From: an uncultured Alistipes sp.
Lineage (GTDB): Bacteria; Bacteroidota; Bacteroidia; Bacteroidales; Rikenellaceae
Reading direction: 5' to 3'
DNA length: 64,000 bases
NCBI GenBank assembly: GCA_900770635.1
Contig: CAAGLB010000099.1
Span: 89,361-153,360, forward strand
Positions 51,961-58,784 of this stretch are shown here, one piece after another. A program made the position numbers and the translations under genes. How positions within the stretch are numbered: the first letter of the stretch is position 1; each line of letters begins with the position of its first letter. The notes below the pieces were generated by a model. It saw only the letters and a program-made list of their open reading frames with translations. It was not told where the DNA came from and did no database searches.

Positions 51961-52089
51961 TTTTTGATTAGAAGTGTGCCGAGTGCAACACTCGGCAAAA
52001 ATGCCACCGATGGGTAGTACTTGACGTACGTCCCATTGGTGGCATTTTTTGTTAGGGGCCGCAATCGACCTCTTATCATCAAAAATTTA
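51958..52089 (-). repeat. E element E5a, directly at the glnS stop codon
   Basis: In gene orientation AAG-TAA-ATTTTTGATGATAAGAGG begins at the stop codon. The inner stem GCCACCAATGGG / CCCATCGGTGGC carries the apex ACGTACGTCAAGTACTA. An extra hairpin GCCGAGTGTTGCACTCGGC and the far arm ACTTCTAATCAAAAATTT follow. It shares its far boundary with E5b. Confidence 0.82.
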
Positions 52090-53814
52090 CTTGTTGAGTT
52101 TTGCCCAAGTATCCTTGAGTGTCACAGTTCGGTTGAATACGAGATGCTCAGATGTCGACTCCTTATCTACATTGAAGTAGCCGATACGCTGGAACTGGAG
52201 ATAGTCGTAAGGCTTAGCCTCAGCGAGATACTTCTCTACGTAGCACTCATTGAGCACCTTCAACGAATCCTCGTTGATCATCTGCTTCATAGCGTCGAGA
52301 GCCTCGCAGCCTGTCTCTTTGCGTATTGCAGCCATCTCGTCACGAGGGTTCTCCACCTTCCACAAGCGGTCATACAAACGCACCTCAGCCTTGATGCAGT
52401 GGTCGCAGCTCACCCAGTGGAGCGTACCCTTAACCTTGCGGTTGCTGCCTGGCAAGCCAGTCTTTGTCTCTGGATCGTACTCGGCATATACGGTAGTTAT
52501 GTTGCCCGCCTCGTCCTTGTCGCAGCCTGTACACTTGACGATATAGGCATTCTTGAGGCGCACCTCCTGACCTGGTGTCATGCGGAAGTACTTCTTTGGA
52601 GCATCTTCCATGAAGTCCTCACGCTCCATCCATAGCTCACGGCTAAACTCGATGGTGTGAGTGCCCGAGTTAGGATCCTCGGGGTTGTTGATAGCCTCGA
52701 ACGCCTCGACCTGGCCCTCAGGATAGTTGGTGATAACGAGCTTCACTGGGTCGATAACTGCGCTCACACGTGTAGCACGCTTATTAAGGTCATCACGCAC
52801 AGCACTCTCCAAAAGCGCCATGTCGTTGAGTGCGTCGTATGTAGTGTAGCCAATCTTATCCACGAAATTGCGAATAGACTCTGGCGAGTAGCCACGACGG
52901 CGGAAGCCACACAATGTTGGCATACGTGGGTCGTCCCAGCCATTTACCAAGCCCTCCTTAACGAGGATAAGCAGGTTACGCTTGCTCATGAGCGTGTAGT
53001 TGAGGTTGAGCTTGTTGAACTCATACTGGCGAGGACGCTCGTCGGATGGATCAACACCCTCCTTAACCCAGTCTACAAAGAGGTCGTAAAGTGGTCGGTG
53101 AGGCACGAACTCGAGGGTACACAACGAGTGGGTAACACCCTCGAAGTAGTCGCTCTGGCCATGTGCAAAGTCGTACATAGGATATACCTTCCACTTGTCG
53201 CCTGTGCGATGGTGTGGGTGGTTTACAACACGATAGATGATAGGATCACGGAAGTGCATATTCGAACTTGCCATGTCGATCTTCGCACGAAGCACCATCT
53301 TGCCCTCCTCCACTTCGCCACGTGTCATCTTCATAAAGAGGTCGAGATTCTCCTCGATAGGACGATTGCGGAATGGGCTCTCGGTGCCTGCCTGCGTAGG
53401 TGTACCCTTCTGCTCGGCAATCTGCTCCGATGTCTGCTCGTCGACATAGGCCTTGCCCTGGTTGATGAGGCGGATGGCAAAGTCCCACAACTGCTGGAAG
53501 TAGTCCGAAGCATAGTACTCCTCGCCCCACTCGAAGCCGAGCCACTTGATATCCTCCTTAATAGCCTCTACATACTCGACATCCTCCTTTGTAGGGTTGG
53601 TGTCGTCGAAGCGTAGGTTACACACACCACCATAGCGCTTTGCCACGCCGAAGTCCATGCAGATAGCCTTGGCATGACCGATGTGGAGATAGCCGTTAGG
53701 CTCGGGTGGGAATCGTGTCTGCACACGTGTCTTACCCTTGGCAATAGCCTCCTCGATGATCTCTTCCACGAAGTTCAAAGACTTCTCCTTTACTTCTGTT
53801 ACTTCAGTTGTCAT
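52087..53814 (-). CDS. glnS: Glutaminyl-tRNA synthetase
   Basis: This class I synthetase charges tRNA-Gln directly. The 575-residue protein has RFPPEPNGYLHIGHAKAI (HIGH near 47-50), the discriminating NLRFDDTNP segment and the MSKRNL loop (KMSKS equivalent), plus a C-terminal anticodon-binding beta-barrel region. The length is typical. Having GlnRS implies the direct route for Gln-tRNA in this organism. It is the second gene after the OM protein at 55002 (21 bp gap), and its stop codon begins a tandem array of E elements. Confidence 0.96.
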   Translation of the reverse strand: MTTEVTEVKEKSLNFVEEIIEEAIAKGKTRVQTRFPPEPNGYLHIGHAKAICMDFGVAKRYGGVCNLRFDDTNPTKEDVEYVEAIKEDIKWLGFEWGEEYYASDYFQQLWDFAIRLINQGKAYVDEQTSEQIAEQKGTPTQAGTESPFRNRPIEENLDLFMKMTRGEVEEGKMVLRAKIDMASSNMHFRDPIIYRVVNHPHHRTGDKWKVYPMYDFAHGQSDYFEGVTHSLCTLEFVPHRPLYDLFVDWVKEGVDPSDERPRQYEFNKLNLNYTLMSKRNLLILVKEGLVNGWDDPRMPTLCGFRRRGYSPESIRNFVDKIGYTTYDALNDMALLESAVRDDLNKRATRVSAVIDPVKLVITNYPEGQVEAFEAINNPEDPNSGTHTIEFSRELWMEREDFMEDAPKKYFRMTPGQEVRLKNAYIVKCTGCDKDEAGNITTVYAEYDPETKTGLPGSNRKVKGTLHWVSCDHCIKAEVRLYDRLWKVENPRDEMAAIRKETGCEALDAMKQMINEDSLKVLNECYVEKYLAEAKPYDYLQFQRIGYFNVDKESTSEHLVFNRTVTLKDTWAKLNK

Positions 53815-53835
53815 AATATATTGTGTTTTAATTAT

Positions 53836-55002
53836 TTATTTTCGAAAGTCAATAGGCCACAGTTCTATGTTGAGCGCTATGTATTGGCGTGTGCCCCAGC
53901 CACGACCATCGTAGTCGATCATCACGCCCACCTCCAAGTCCACGAAGTTGCTAAAGTGGCTGTTGCAGCCTATCTCTATGGTGTTGTATATGCCTTTGGT
54001 TGTGGCATACAATGGCGAGCCATGATAGAGTGCCGAGCCGTAGCGGTCGTAATATGTAAAGAGGTTTTTGCCCAGATACAGACGATTGCGAAGGTGGACA
54101 TACCAAAACCGAGCCTCAACCATAAGCTCTCCGCCCATAGGTGATTCCCACACGTTCTCCATGCGTCGGTCGCGCTGCAACGATAGTATGTAACGTGCCT
54201 CGGCGGCTAAGGTGAGCGGCATGCCTACCCCCCCCCATCTGAAGGTGTGGTCGTAGCGCACTACAGGCGTAAGCATCAGATTATCAACAACTCCATCCGC
54301 CGTTTCAGGATTATAATCCTTGGCGTAGTGGCCCATAAGAAAGTCGTAGCCCCAAGATAGTCCGCCCCCTCGCTGTGGGATTACCCAGCGTCCTGCGGAC
54401 ATAATCATAAACTTTTCACGCTTATCAAAGGAGCGCTTGCCGTCATAGTCCATGGCAAACTCCACATAACTACCCCACTCCTCGCCACCATAGCGCAACA
54501 AAAGGCCCTGAATGCGGTTGTTGTAATAGCGGTAGTCGTGGTCGAAGAAGAGCGTGCTTCGCAGACCATACATCTTCGAACGTGGAAATATTCCCGCATA
54601 GATGTCTACCGAAGGTGTCATAAAGTTGTAGTACATCTGCACCTTTATGTCGGACAGGAACTTTGAGTCGTGGCCAAAATCTTGGAACATGTCGGCACCA
54701 AAGACCAGGCTATGCGAGCGAAAGCCATAGTCACCACCCTCGGGCGTAGAGCTCCAATCGAGGCTAATCTTTGGCGTTAGGCGTGCGCCGAACAGCGTCT
54801 CCGACAGCGAGTTATCAATCGAGGCATACTCCTTATTGTCGAAGTATGTCGCAAAATCTGCCGATGCCGAAAACGTGGGACGATTAACGGGCACTGTTTT
54901 GAATAATGGGCGCTCACACTCAGCATCCTGCGCATAGGCGCTCGCAGCAACACCCATGAGCATTGCCATAACAAACAGAGTATTTATCGCCAACTTATGC
55001 AT
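53836..55002 (-). CDS. Outer-membrane beta-barrel protein with an internal G9 tract
   Basis: The 388-residue protein has a signal peptide ending SAYAQ (about 24). Alternating beta-strands with many Tyr, Phe and Gly residues follow, ending in IALNIELWPIDFRK. I do not recognise a named family; it looks like an OM barrel of unknown role. A run of nine G on the coding strand (54236-54228) encodes Trp-Gly-Gly-Val in FRWGGVGMPL near residue 257. Slippage there would shift the frame in the barrel, so the gene could be phase-variable. It is upstream of glnS and divergent from the methyltransferase gene. Confidence 0.7.
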   Translation of the reverse strand: MHKLAINTLFVMAMLMGVAASAYAQDAECERPLFKTVPVNRPTFSASADFATYFDNKEYASIDNSLSETLFGARLTPKISLDWSSTPEGGDYGFRSHSLVFGADMFQDFGHDSKFLSDIKVQMYYNFMTPSVDIYAGIFPRSKMYGLRSTLFFDHDYRYYNNRIQGLLLRYGGEEWGSYVEFAMDYDGKRSFDKREKFMIMSAGRWVIPQRGGGLSWGYDFLMGHYAKDYNPETADGVVDNLMLTPVVRYDHTFRWGGVGMPLTLAAEARYILSLQRDRRMENVWESPMGGELMVEARFWYVHLRNRLYLGKNLFTYYDRYGSALYHGSPLYATTKGIYNTIEIGCNSHFSNFVDLEVGVMIDYDGRGWGTRQYIALNIELWPIDFRK

Positions 55003-55022
55003 CGCACAAAAACATTTCAGCG

Positions 55023-55060
55023 CAAATTTATCAAAAATATTTTATATTTTCGTACATTTG
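55023..55060. promoter_or_regulatory. Divergent -7 boxes, OM protein / RNA methyltransferase
   Basis: On the minus strand TAAATTTG (55030-55023) lies 20 bp before the OM-protein ATG. On the plus strand TACATTTG (55053-55060) lies 28 bp before the methyltransferase ATG. Neither has a clear TTG at the usual -33 spacing. Confidence 0.45.
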
Positions 55061-55088
55061 TAGTCGAAATAATAAAAAAACTTAAAAT

Positions 55089-55619
55089 ATGAGAAAACTG
55101 CTTAACGAGGAGCTTGGTCGTCCGAGCCTCGAGGAGTATGCCCAGATAGAGAAACTTCCTGTCACCGTAGTGCTGGACAATGTGCGCTCGGCACAGAATG
55201 TAGGTTCGTTCTTCCGCACTGCCGATGCCTTTGGTATTGAGCACATTGCGCTATGCGGAATAAGCTGCACACCGCCCAACCGAGAGATACACAAGACAGC
55301 ACTTGGCGCAGAGCTTAGCGTGGCATGGACGTACTACCCCACAACCATCGAGTGCGTCGAGAAACTACGCTCGGAGGGCTACCGCATATTGGCTATCGAG
55401 CAGATTGAGAACTCGACAATGCTCGACACATTCAAAGCTGAGCCAAACACCAAGTATGCCCTTGTGTTTGGCAACGAGGTGGAGGGTGTCGACCAGGCAG
55501 TAGCCGATGTTGTCGATGGCGCAATCGAGATTCCACAGGTGGGCATCAAGCACTCGCTAAACGTATCAGTATCAGCAGGTATTCTCATGTGGGAGATGTT
55601 CCGCCAGGTAGGCAAGTAG
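55089..55619 (+). CDS. SpoU/TrmH-family RNA 2'-O-methyltransferase
   Basis: The 176-residue SPOUT methyltransferase has the three family motifs: NVGSFFRTAD (motif 1, about 36-45), LVFGNEVEGV (motif 2, about 124-133) and IPQVGIKHSLNVSVSAGI (motif 3, about 145-162). These make the knotted SAM site. It methylates a ribose 2'-OH in tRNA or rRNA. The short single-domain form resembles TrmL or TrmH, but the target nucleotide cannot be assigned. It lies just before tRNA-Ser, though this need not be functional. Confidence 0.87.
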   Translation: MRKLLNEELGRPSLEEYAQIEKLPVTVVLDNVRSAQNVGSFFRTADAFGIEHIALCGISCTPPNREIHKTALGAELSVAWTYYPTTIECVEKLRSEGYRILAIEQIENSTMLDTFKAEPNTKYALVFGNEVEGVDQAVADVVDGAIEIPQVGIKHSLNVSVSAGILMWEMFRQVGK

Positions 55620-55673
55620 CAATGAGTAGCGCCAACAAATAAGTGTTGCAAAAGAATTATTTTAGAGTAAAAT

Positions 55674-55704
55674 TTTGCACATTTGAAAATAAGTTGTATA
55701 TTTG
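55674..55704 (+). promoter_or_regulatory. Promoter of tRNA-Ser
   Basis: TTTG at 55674-55677 and TATATTTG at 55697-55704 are 19 bp apart and match both Bacteroidota boxes. The mature tRNA starts 30 bp downstream. Confidence 0.65.
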
Positions 55705-55733
55705 CACCGCTCTTTTACAAAAAAGTGGTTTAA

Positions 55734-55820
55734 GGAGGGTTGGGTGAGTGGCTTAAACCAGCAGTTTGCTAAACTGCCGATATCGTAAGGTATCCGCTGG
55801 TTCGAATCCAGTGCCCTCCG
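55734..55820 (+). tRNA. tRNA-Ser (anticodon GCT)
   Basis: The cloverleaf is complete. The acceptor GGAGGGT pairs with GCCCTCC (T-G at the base), and the anticodon stem-loop CAGTTTGCTAAACTG has GCT. A long variable arm (ATATCGTAAGGTAT) marks a class II tRNA, and the T-loop is TTCGAATC. The discriminator is G and CCA is not encoded. GCT reads AGC and AGU serine codons. Confidence 0.96.
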
Positions 55821-55837
55821 CTTTTGAGCATTTGTAG

Positions 55838-55865
55838 CGACCGAGTTTCCTCGGTCGTTTTTTTT
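55838..55865 (+). terminator. Intrinsic terminator after tRNA-Ser
   Basis: CGACCGAG-TTTC-CTCGGTCG forms a perfect 8-bp stem with a 4-nt loop, followed by eight T. It is a classical rho-independent terminator. Confidence 0.92.
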
Positions 55866-56040
55866 GTTATTTATCCTCCACTTATACAAGCATAGTGGCG
55901 GATAATAACAAAAATTTGCACAGCAAAACTACAAATGCTTGCGTAGCCACTGATTGCTCACTTAAGGGCTGGTTGAGCCGATATGATGATGATTTATTGC
56001 TCGGCTAAAGCCTGCGCTGTTTTTTATAATGTATCGGCTC
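55866..56040. other. Gene-free spacer with two long hairpins between tRNA-Ser and its partial copy
   Basis: A first hairpin (55866-55909) pairs GTTATTTATCC..CCACT with AGTGG..GGATAATAAC. A second (55975-56040) pairs GAGCCGATA with TATCGGCTC around an inner GCTCGGC fold. No open reading frame of interest is visible. The segment is bounded by the tRNA 3' end and a repeat of that end at 56052-56072. Confidence 0.55.
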
Positions 56041-56051
56041 TATGCTTCGCA

Positions 56052-56072
56052 TTCGAATCCAGTGCCCTCCGC
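56052..56072 (+). repeat. Duplicated 3' end of tRNA-Ser (att-site-like direct repeat)
   Basis: The 21 bp here equal 55801-55821, from the T-loop TTCGAATC to the acceptor CCCTCCGC of tRNA-Ser. A repeat of a tRNA 3' end a short distance downstream is what site-specific integration into tRNA genes leaves. The enclosed 230 bp hold no integrase or other gene. Confidence 0.75.
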
Positions 56073-56100
56073 CATTAGTCATGGGTGCTACGGATATGTA

Positions 56101-56177
56101 ATTTAAGGAAATTAAGGACGTTAGGGATTTTAGAGATCGTCCTTAAATTCATTAAATTCGCTAATATCCTTAAACTC
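56101..56177. repeat. Foldback with 9-bp (AAGGAAATT) units, copy F9-3
   Basis: The left arm has AAGGAAATT, AAGGACGTT, AGGGATTTT. The right arm has TCCTTAAAT, ATTAAATTC and AATATCCTTAAACTCC as imperfect complements. It lies between the tRNA repeat and E6. Confidence 0.65.
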
Positions 56178-56215
56178 CCCACTCACTCTACCTAAGATAC
56201 CCATTAATCACCACT

Positions 56216-56360
56216 TCAATCAGCGCACAGAATTTGTTGTTAGAAGGTAGTAGATACAACGCTCGGCAAAAAAATGCGGATGGGCTGTACTTAGGCGTAC
56301 TGCTCATTCGCATTTATTTTTTGCTAGCGGCGGTAGATGCTGCCTTATCACAACAAATTT
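56216..56360 (-). repeat. E element E6, overlapping the end of the DUF819 gene (reversed apex)
   Basis: In gene orientation AAATTTGTTGTGATAAGGCAG opens the element. On the plus strand ATGCGGATGGG, apex CTGTACTTAGGCGTACTG and CTCATTCGCAT make the inner hairpin, followed by TTTTTTTGCCGAGCGTTGT on the minus strand. The far flank TCAATCAGCGCACA (56216-56229) is shared with E2. About 13 bp are also coding sequence. Confidence 0.85.
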
Positions 56361-57517
56361 AGGAGGGAGGCCATCAGCACACCAAAGTGATTGCCAAGGG
56401 CATAGCCCACGATGCCAGCGCCAAGGCCCACGATAAGCACACTCTTATTCTTCATAGCCACAACCATCATTGGCACAAAGGGTGGCGAGTTGACAAAGGC
56501 CACCGACGAGGCAACCATAGAGTCGGCATCAACACGCATAAAGCGGCAGAAAAGGGCATGCATGAGCGTTGATCCGAAGACTGCGACACAAAGGAAAAGT
56601 ATCTGATTTACACCCTCCGAGAGATTGAGCTTCGAGAAGTCGGCCATAGAGGCCATAGCGATACTAAATATATATATAAGGTACATGCCTATGTCGAAGC
56701 TACGTTTTAGGTTGCGTATAGGTTTAAAAAATGAGCAGACAACACCCAGCGTGCTGAGCACAAGGATGAAGATTACCATAAACCACTCACCAGGGAATGG
56801 CAAAGTACAGGCTGCCGACAAGGCGACAAGGAGGAGAGTAACACCCACAATCTTGCCAAGTTCACGCATACCCTCTTTGCTCCACAACCCCTCATAAGGA
56901 TTGCGTTTCTGCTCGGCAATCTGACGTTCGAGCTCTGCCCTATCCTCAGCCGAGAGCGACGTGGTGGTCTTTTGGCCATATAGCCTACGGAAGAGTTTGA
57001 AGCCCACAGACACCAAGAACACCAAGTAGAGGAACGAAATAACAATATCGTATGAGCACATGATGACGTATGCCTGCTCGTCAACCTTGAATATCGACTG
57101 CAAGGCTGCGGCGTTGAGCATACCACCCGTGTACATTCCCGACATGATACCACCTATCTCGGCACCCTCGTGGATATGTCTACCGAAAAACATGTAGCCA
57201 ACGACCACAGCAATAAATACCGACAAGAAGCCACTCAGACATACTTTGAGTTGTAGGCTCGCCTCGTTGAGCGTGAAGTGGCAGCAGAAGAGCATCATAG
57301 GTATTGCCAATGGTATCGTTACGCTTGTTGCTATCTCCTGCATCATGGGCATCTCGGCGGGCGACCACCCTATGTTGCCGAGGATGATACCCAACCCATA
57401 AAGAATCATTATTGGGCCGAGCTTATCGAGTAGCGGAATACGACGACATAGCCACAAAACAAGGGCTGGGGCAAGACAAAAAATCAGGATTAATAGTGTA
57501 CAATTTAGTATTGCCAT
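56348..57517 (-). CDS. DUF819 family membrane protein
   Basis: The 389-residue polytopic protein has about ten hydrophobic segments. It contains GPIMILYGLGIILGNIGW, GGIMSGMYTGGMLNAAALQSIF and a symmetrical C-terminal VASSVAFVNSPPFVPMMVVAMKNK with GAGIVGYALGNHFG. These are DUF819 (YjcL) features. Family members are presumed transporters of unknown substrate. The last residues Asn-Leu-Leu and the TGA stop (56350-56348) lie in the AAATTTGTTGTGA arm of E6, so the element appears to have set the present C-terminus. Confidence 0.85.
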   Translation of the reverse strand: MAILNCTLLILIFCLAPALVLWLCRRIPLLDKLGPIMILYGLGIILGNIGWSPAEMPMMQEIATSVTIPLAIPMMLFCCHFTLNEASLQLKVCLSGFLSVFIAVVVGYMFFGRHIHEGAEIGGIMSGMYTGGMLNAAALQSIFKVDEQAYVIMCSYDIVISFLYLVFLVSVGFKLFRRLYGQKTTTSLSAEDRAELERQIAEQKRNPYEGLWSKEGMRELGKIVGVTLLLVALSAACTLPFPGEWFMVIFILVLSTLGVVCSFFKPIRNLKRSFDIGMYLIYIFSIAMASMADFSKLNLSEGVNQILFLCVAVFGSTLMHALFCRFMRVDADSMVASSVAFVNSPPFVPMMVVAMKNKSVLIVGLGAGIVGYALGNHFGVLMASLLNLL

Positions 57518-57675
57518 AACGAATACTTTAAAAATGACTTACAAATATAGGACTTTTGTTGTAAAATTATTCTTCGCAATGCCACTCTCTGGGTTCCCAA
57601 ACGCAAGAATAAGTATTTGTACTTAAAAATATGCTATTTTGTTCACAAATGAATATATTTTACATTTTAAATCAC

Positions 57676-57790
57676 TATATTTGTGCAACTAAGTGCTTAT
57701 TAGTTATCTTCGATTTCTATTATCGAAGGTTCTTTTGGAATAAAAAACTAACCCAACATACCCCTATGGTGGGGTGCGAATAAATTATTT
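57676..57790 (+). promoter_or_regulatory. -7 box and hairpin-bearing leader of the BASS transporter gene
   Basis: TATATTTG at 57676-57683 is a perfect -7 box without a clear -33. The leader of about 105 nt has CTTCGAT-N7-ATCGAAG followed by GTTCTTTT (57709-57737), shaped like an attenuator. A second small hairpin ACCCC-TATGGT-GGGGT lies at 57760-57775, just before the ATG. On the minus strand TATATTTG at 57549-57542 is the likely box of the DUF819 gene. Confidence 0.4.
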
Positions 57791-57791
57791 T

Positions 57792-58760
57792 ATGAAGGAG
57801 ATATTGATTGGTCTTAAGAACTTTGGTGAGATTGACCTTGGTTCTGGCGAGATGTTTTTGGTAAACATCATTCTTGCATTCGTAATGTTTGGCGTGGCAC
57901 TCGGCATCAGGGTCGAGATGTTCAAGGACGTATTTAAGAACCCTAAGTCTGTTATCACAGGTCTTCTATTGCAGTGGGTGGGCCTTCCACTCGCAACATT
58001 TATCCTTGTTATCCTGCTCAACCCCGTTATCACACCTATTGTTGCTATCGGCATGCTTCTCGTTGCATCGTGTCCTGGTGGCAACATCTCAAACTTTATG
58101 TCGTCACTTGCTAAGGGCAACATCGAGCTCTCGGTGTCGATGACAGCGGTATCAACCATCGCATCGCCTTTTATAACACCTTTCAACTTCTGGTTGTGGG
58201 GCACACTCTACTGCAAGTATGCATCAGTGCATAACGATATTCCTACTCTCGAGATTCCATTCCCCGAGATGCTTCAGCAGATTGTGATATTGCTCGGTAT
58301 TCCAATTCTTCTCGGTATTCTCGTGTCACGCTACCTTCCAAAGTTGGCGCAGAAGCTCGAGAAGCCAGCACAGATTCTCTCATTGCTCCTCTTTATGGGC
58401 ATGGTAGCTGTGTCGCTCACACAGGTTCTCAGGGGTCTTGAGGTTAAGTGGGAGGTGTACTTGGCTATCCTCACCGTGCTCTTGTTGGTTGTTATCCACA
58501 ACGCCACAGTGCTCGGCACAGGCTTCTTTGTGGGTAAACTCGTCAAGGCTCCAGAGAAGGATCTCCGCTCGCTAACAATCGAAACAGGTATTCAGAACTC
58601 AGGTCTAGGCCTTGCCCTACTCTTCAACGCAAAGATTTTTGATCCTAACATCTGGACCGATATGACCGGCATGGTGCTCATCGCTGCCCTCTGGGGTATC
58701 TGGCACATCGTATCTGGTCTTACTGTGGCAACACTCTTCAAGAGAAGAAAGTTGGAGTAG
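57792..58760 (+). CDS. Bile acid:sodium symporter family (BASS) transporter
   Basis: The 322-residue protein has about nine to ten membrane segments. BASS features are VMFGVALGI near residue 32, GLPLATF near 67, ASCPGGNISNFMSSLAKGNIELSVSMTAVST (about 92-122), and ETGIQNSGLGLALLFN (about 264-279) in the second crossover region. BASS proteins move organic anions such as bile acids, pyruvate or pantoate with sodium; the substrate here is unknown. I use the ATG at 57792; an in-frame GTG at 57774 falls in a leader hairpin. It is followed by an acyltransferase gene after 24 bp. Na+-NQR elsewhere in the window would supply the sodium gradient. Confidence 0.87.
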   Translation: MKEILIGLKNFGEIDLGSGEMFLVNIILAFVMFGVALGIRVEMFKDVFKNPKSVITGLLLQWVGLPLATFILVILLNPVITPIVAIGMLLVASCPGGNISNFMSSLAKGNIELSVSMTAVSTIASPFITPFNFWLWGTLYCKYASVHNDIPTLEIPFPEMLQQIVILLGIPILLGILVSRYLPKLAQKLEKPAQILSLLLFMGMVAVSLTQVLRGLEVKWEVYLAILTVLLLVVIHNATVLGTGFFVGKLVKAPEKDLRSLTIETGIQNSGLGLALLFNAKIFDPNIWTDMTGMVLIAALWGIWHIVSGLTVATLFKRRKLE

Positions 58761-58784
58761 CGAGCATAACTAATTTAGCTGACT

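Noticed and set aside
51707..52089. The E array behind glnS as an integron attC array
   Set aside because: GTTAGGC and GCCTAAC occur in the arms, and tandem variable hairpins recall attC. However, attC sites read RYYYAAC...GTTRRRY from 5' to 3', the reverse of what the outer arms show. There are no gene cassettes between copies and no intI in the window.
51707..52089. The same array as a CRISPR array
   Set aside because: Copies are about 130 bp, the repeated parts are inverted arms rather than direct repeats of 25-40 bp, the inner parts are palindromic, and no cas gene is present.
55866..56050. A second tRNA gene after tRNA-Ser
   Set aside because: Only the T-loop to acceptor end is repeated. 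The 5' acceptor, D arm and anticodon arm are absent, so it is a partial repeat rather than a gene.
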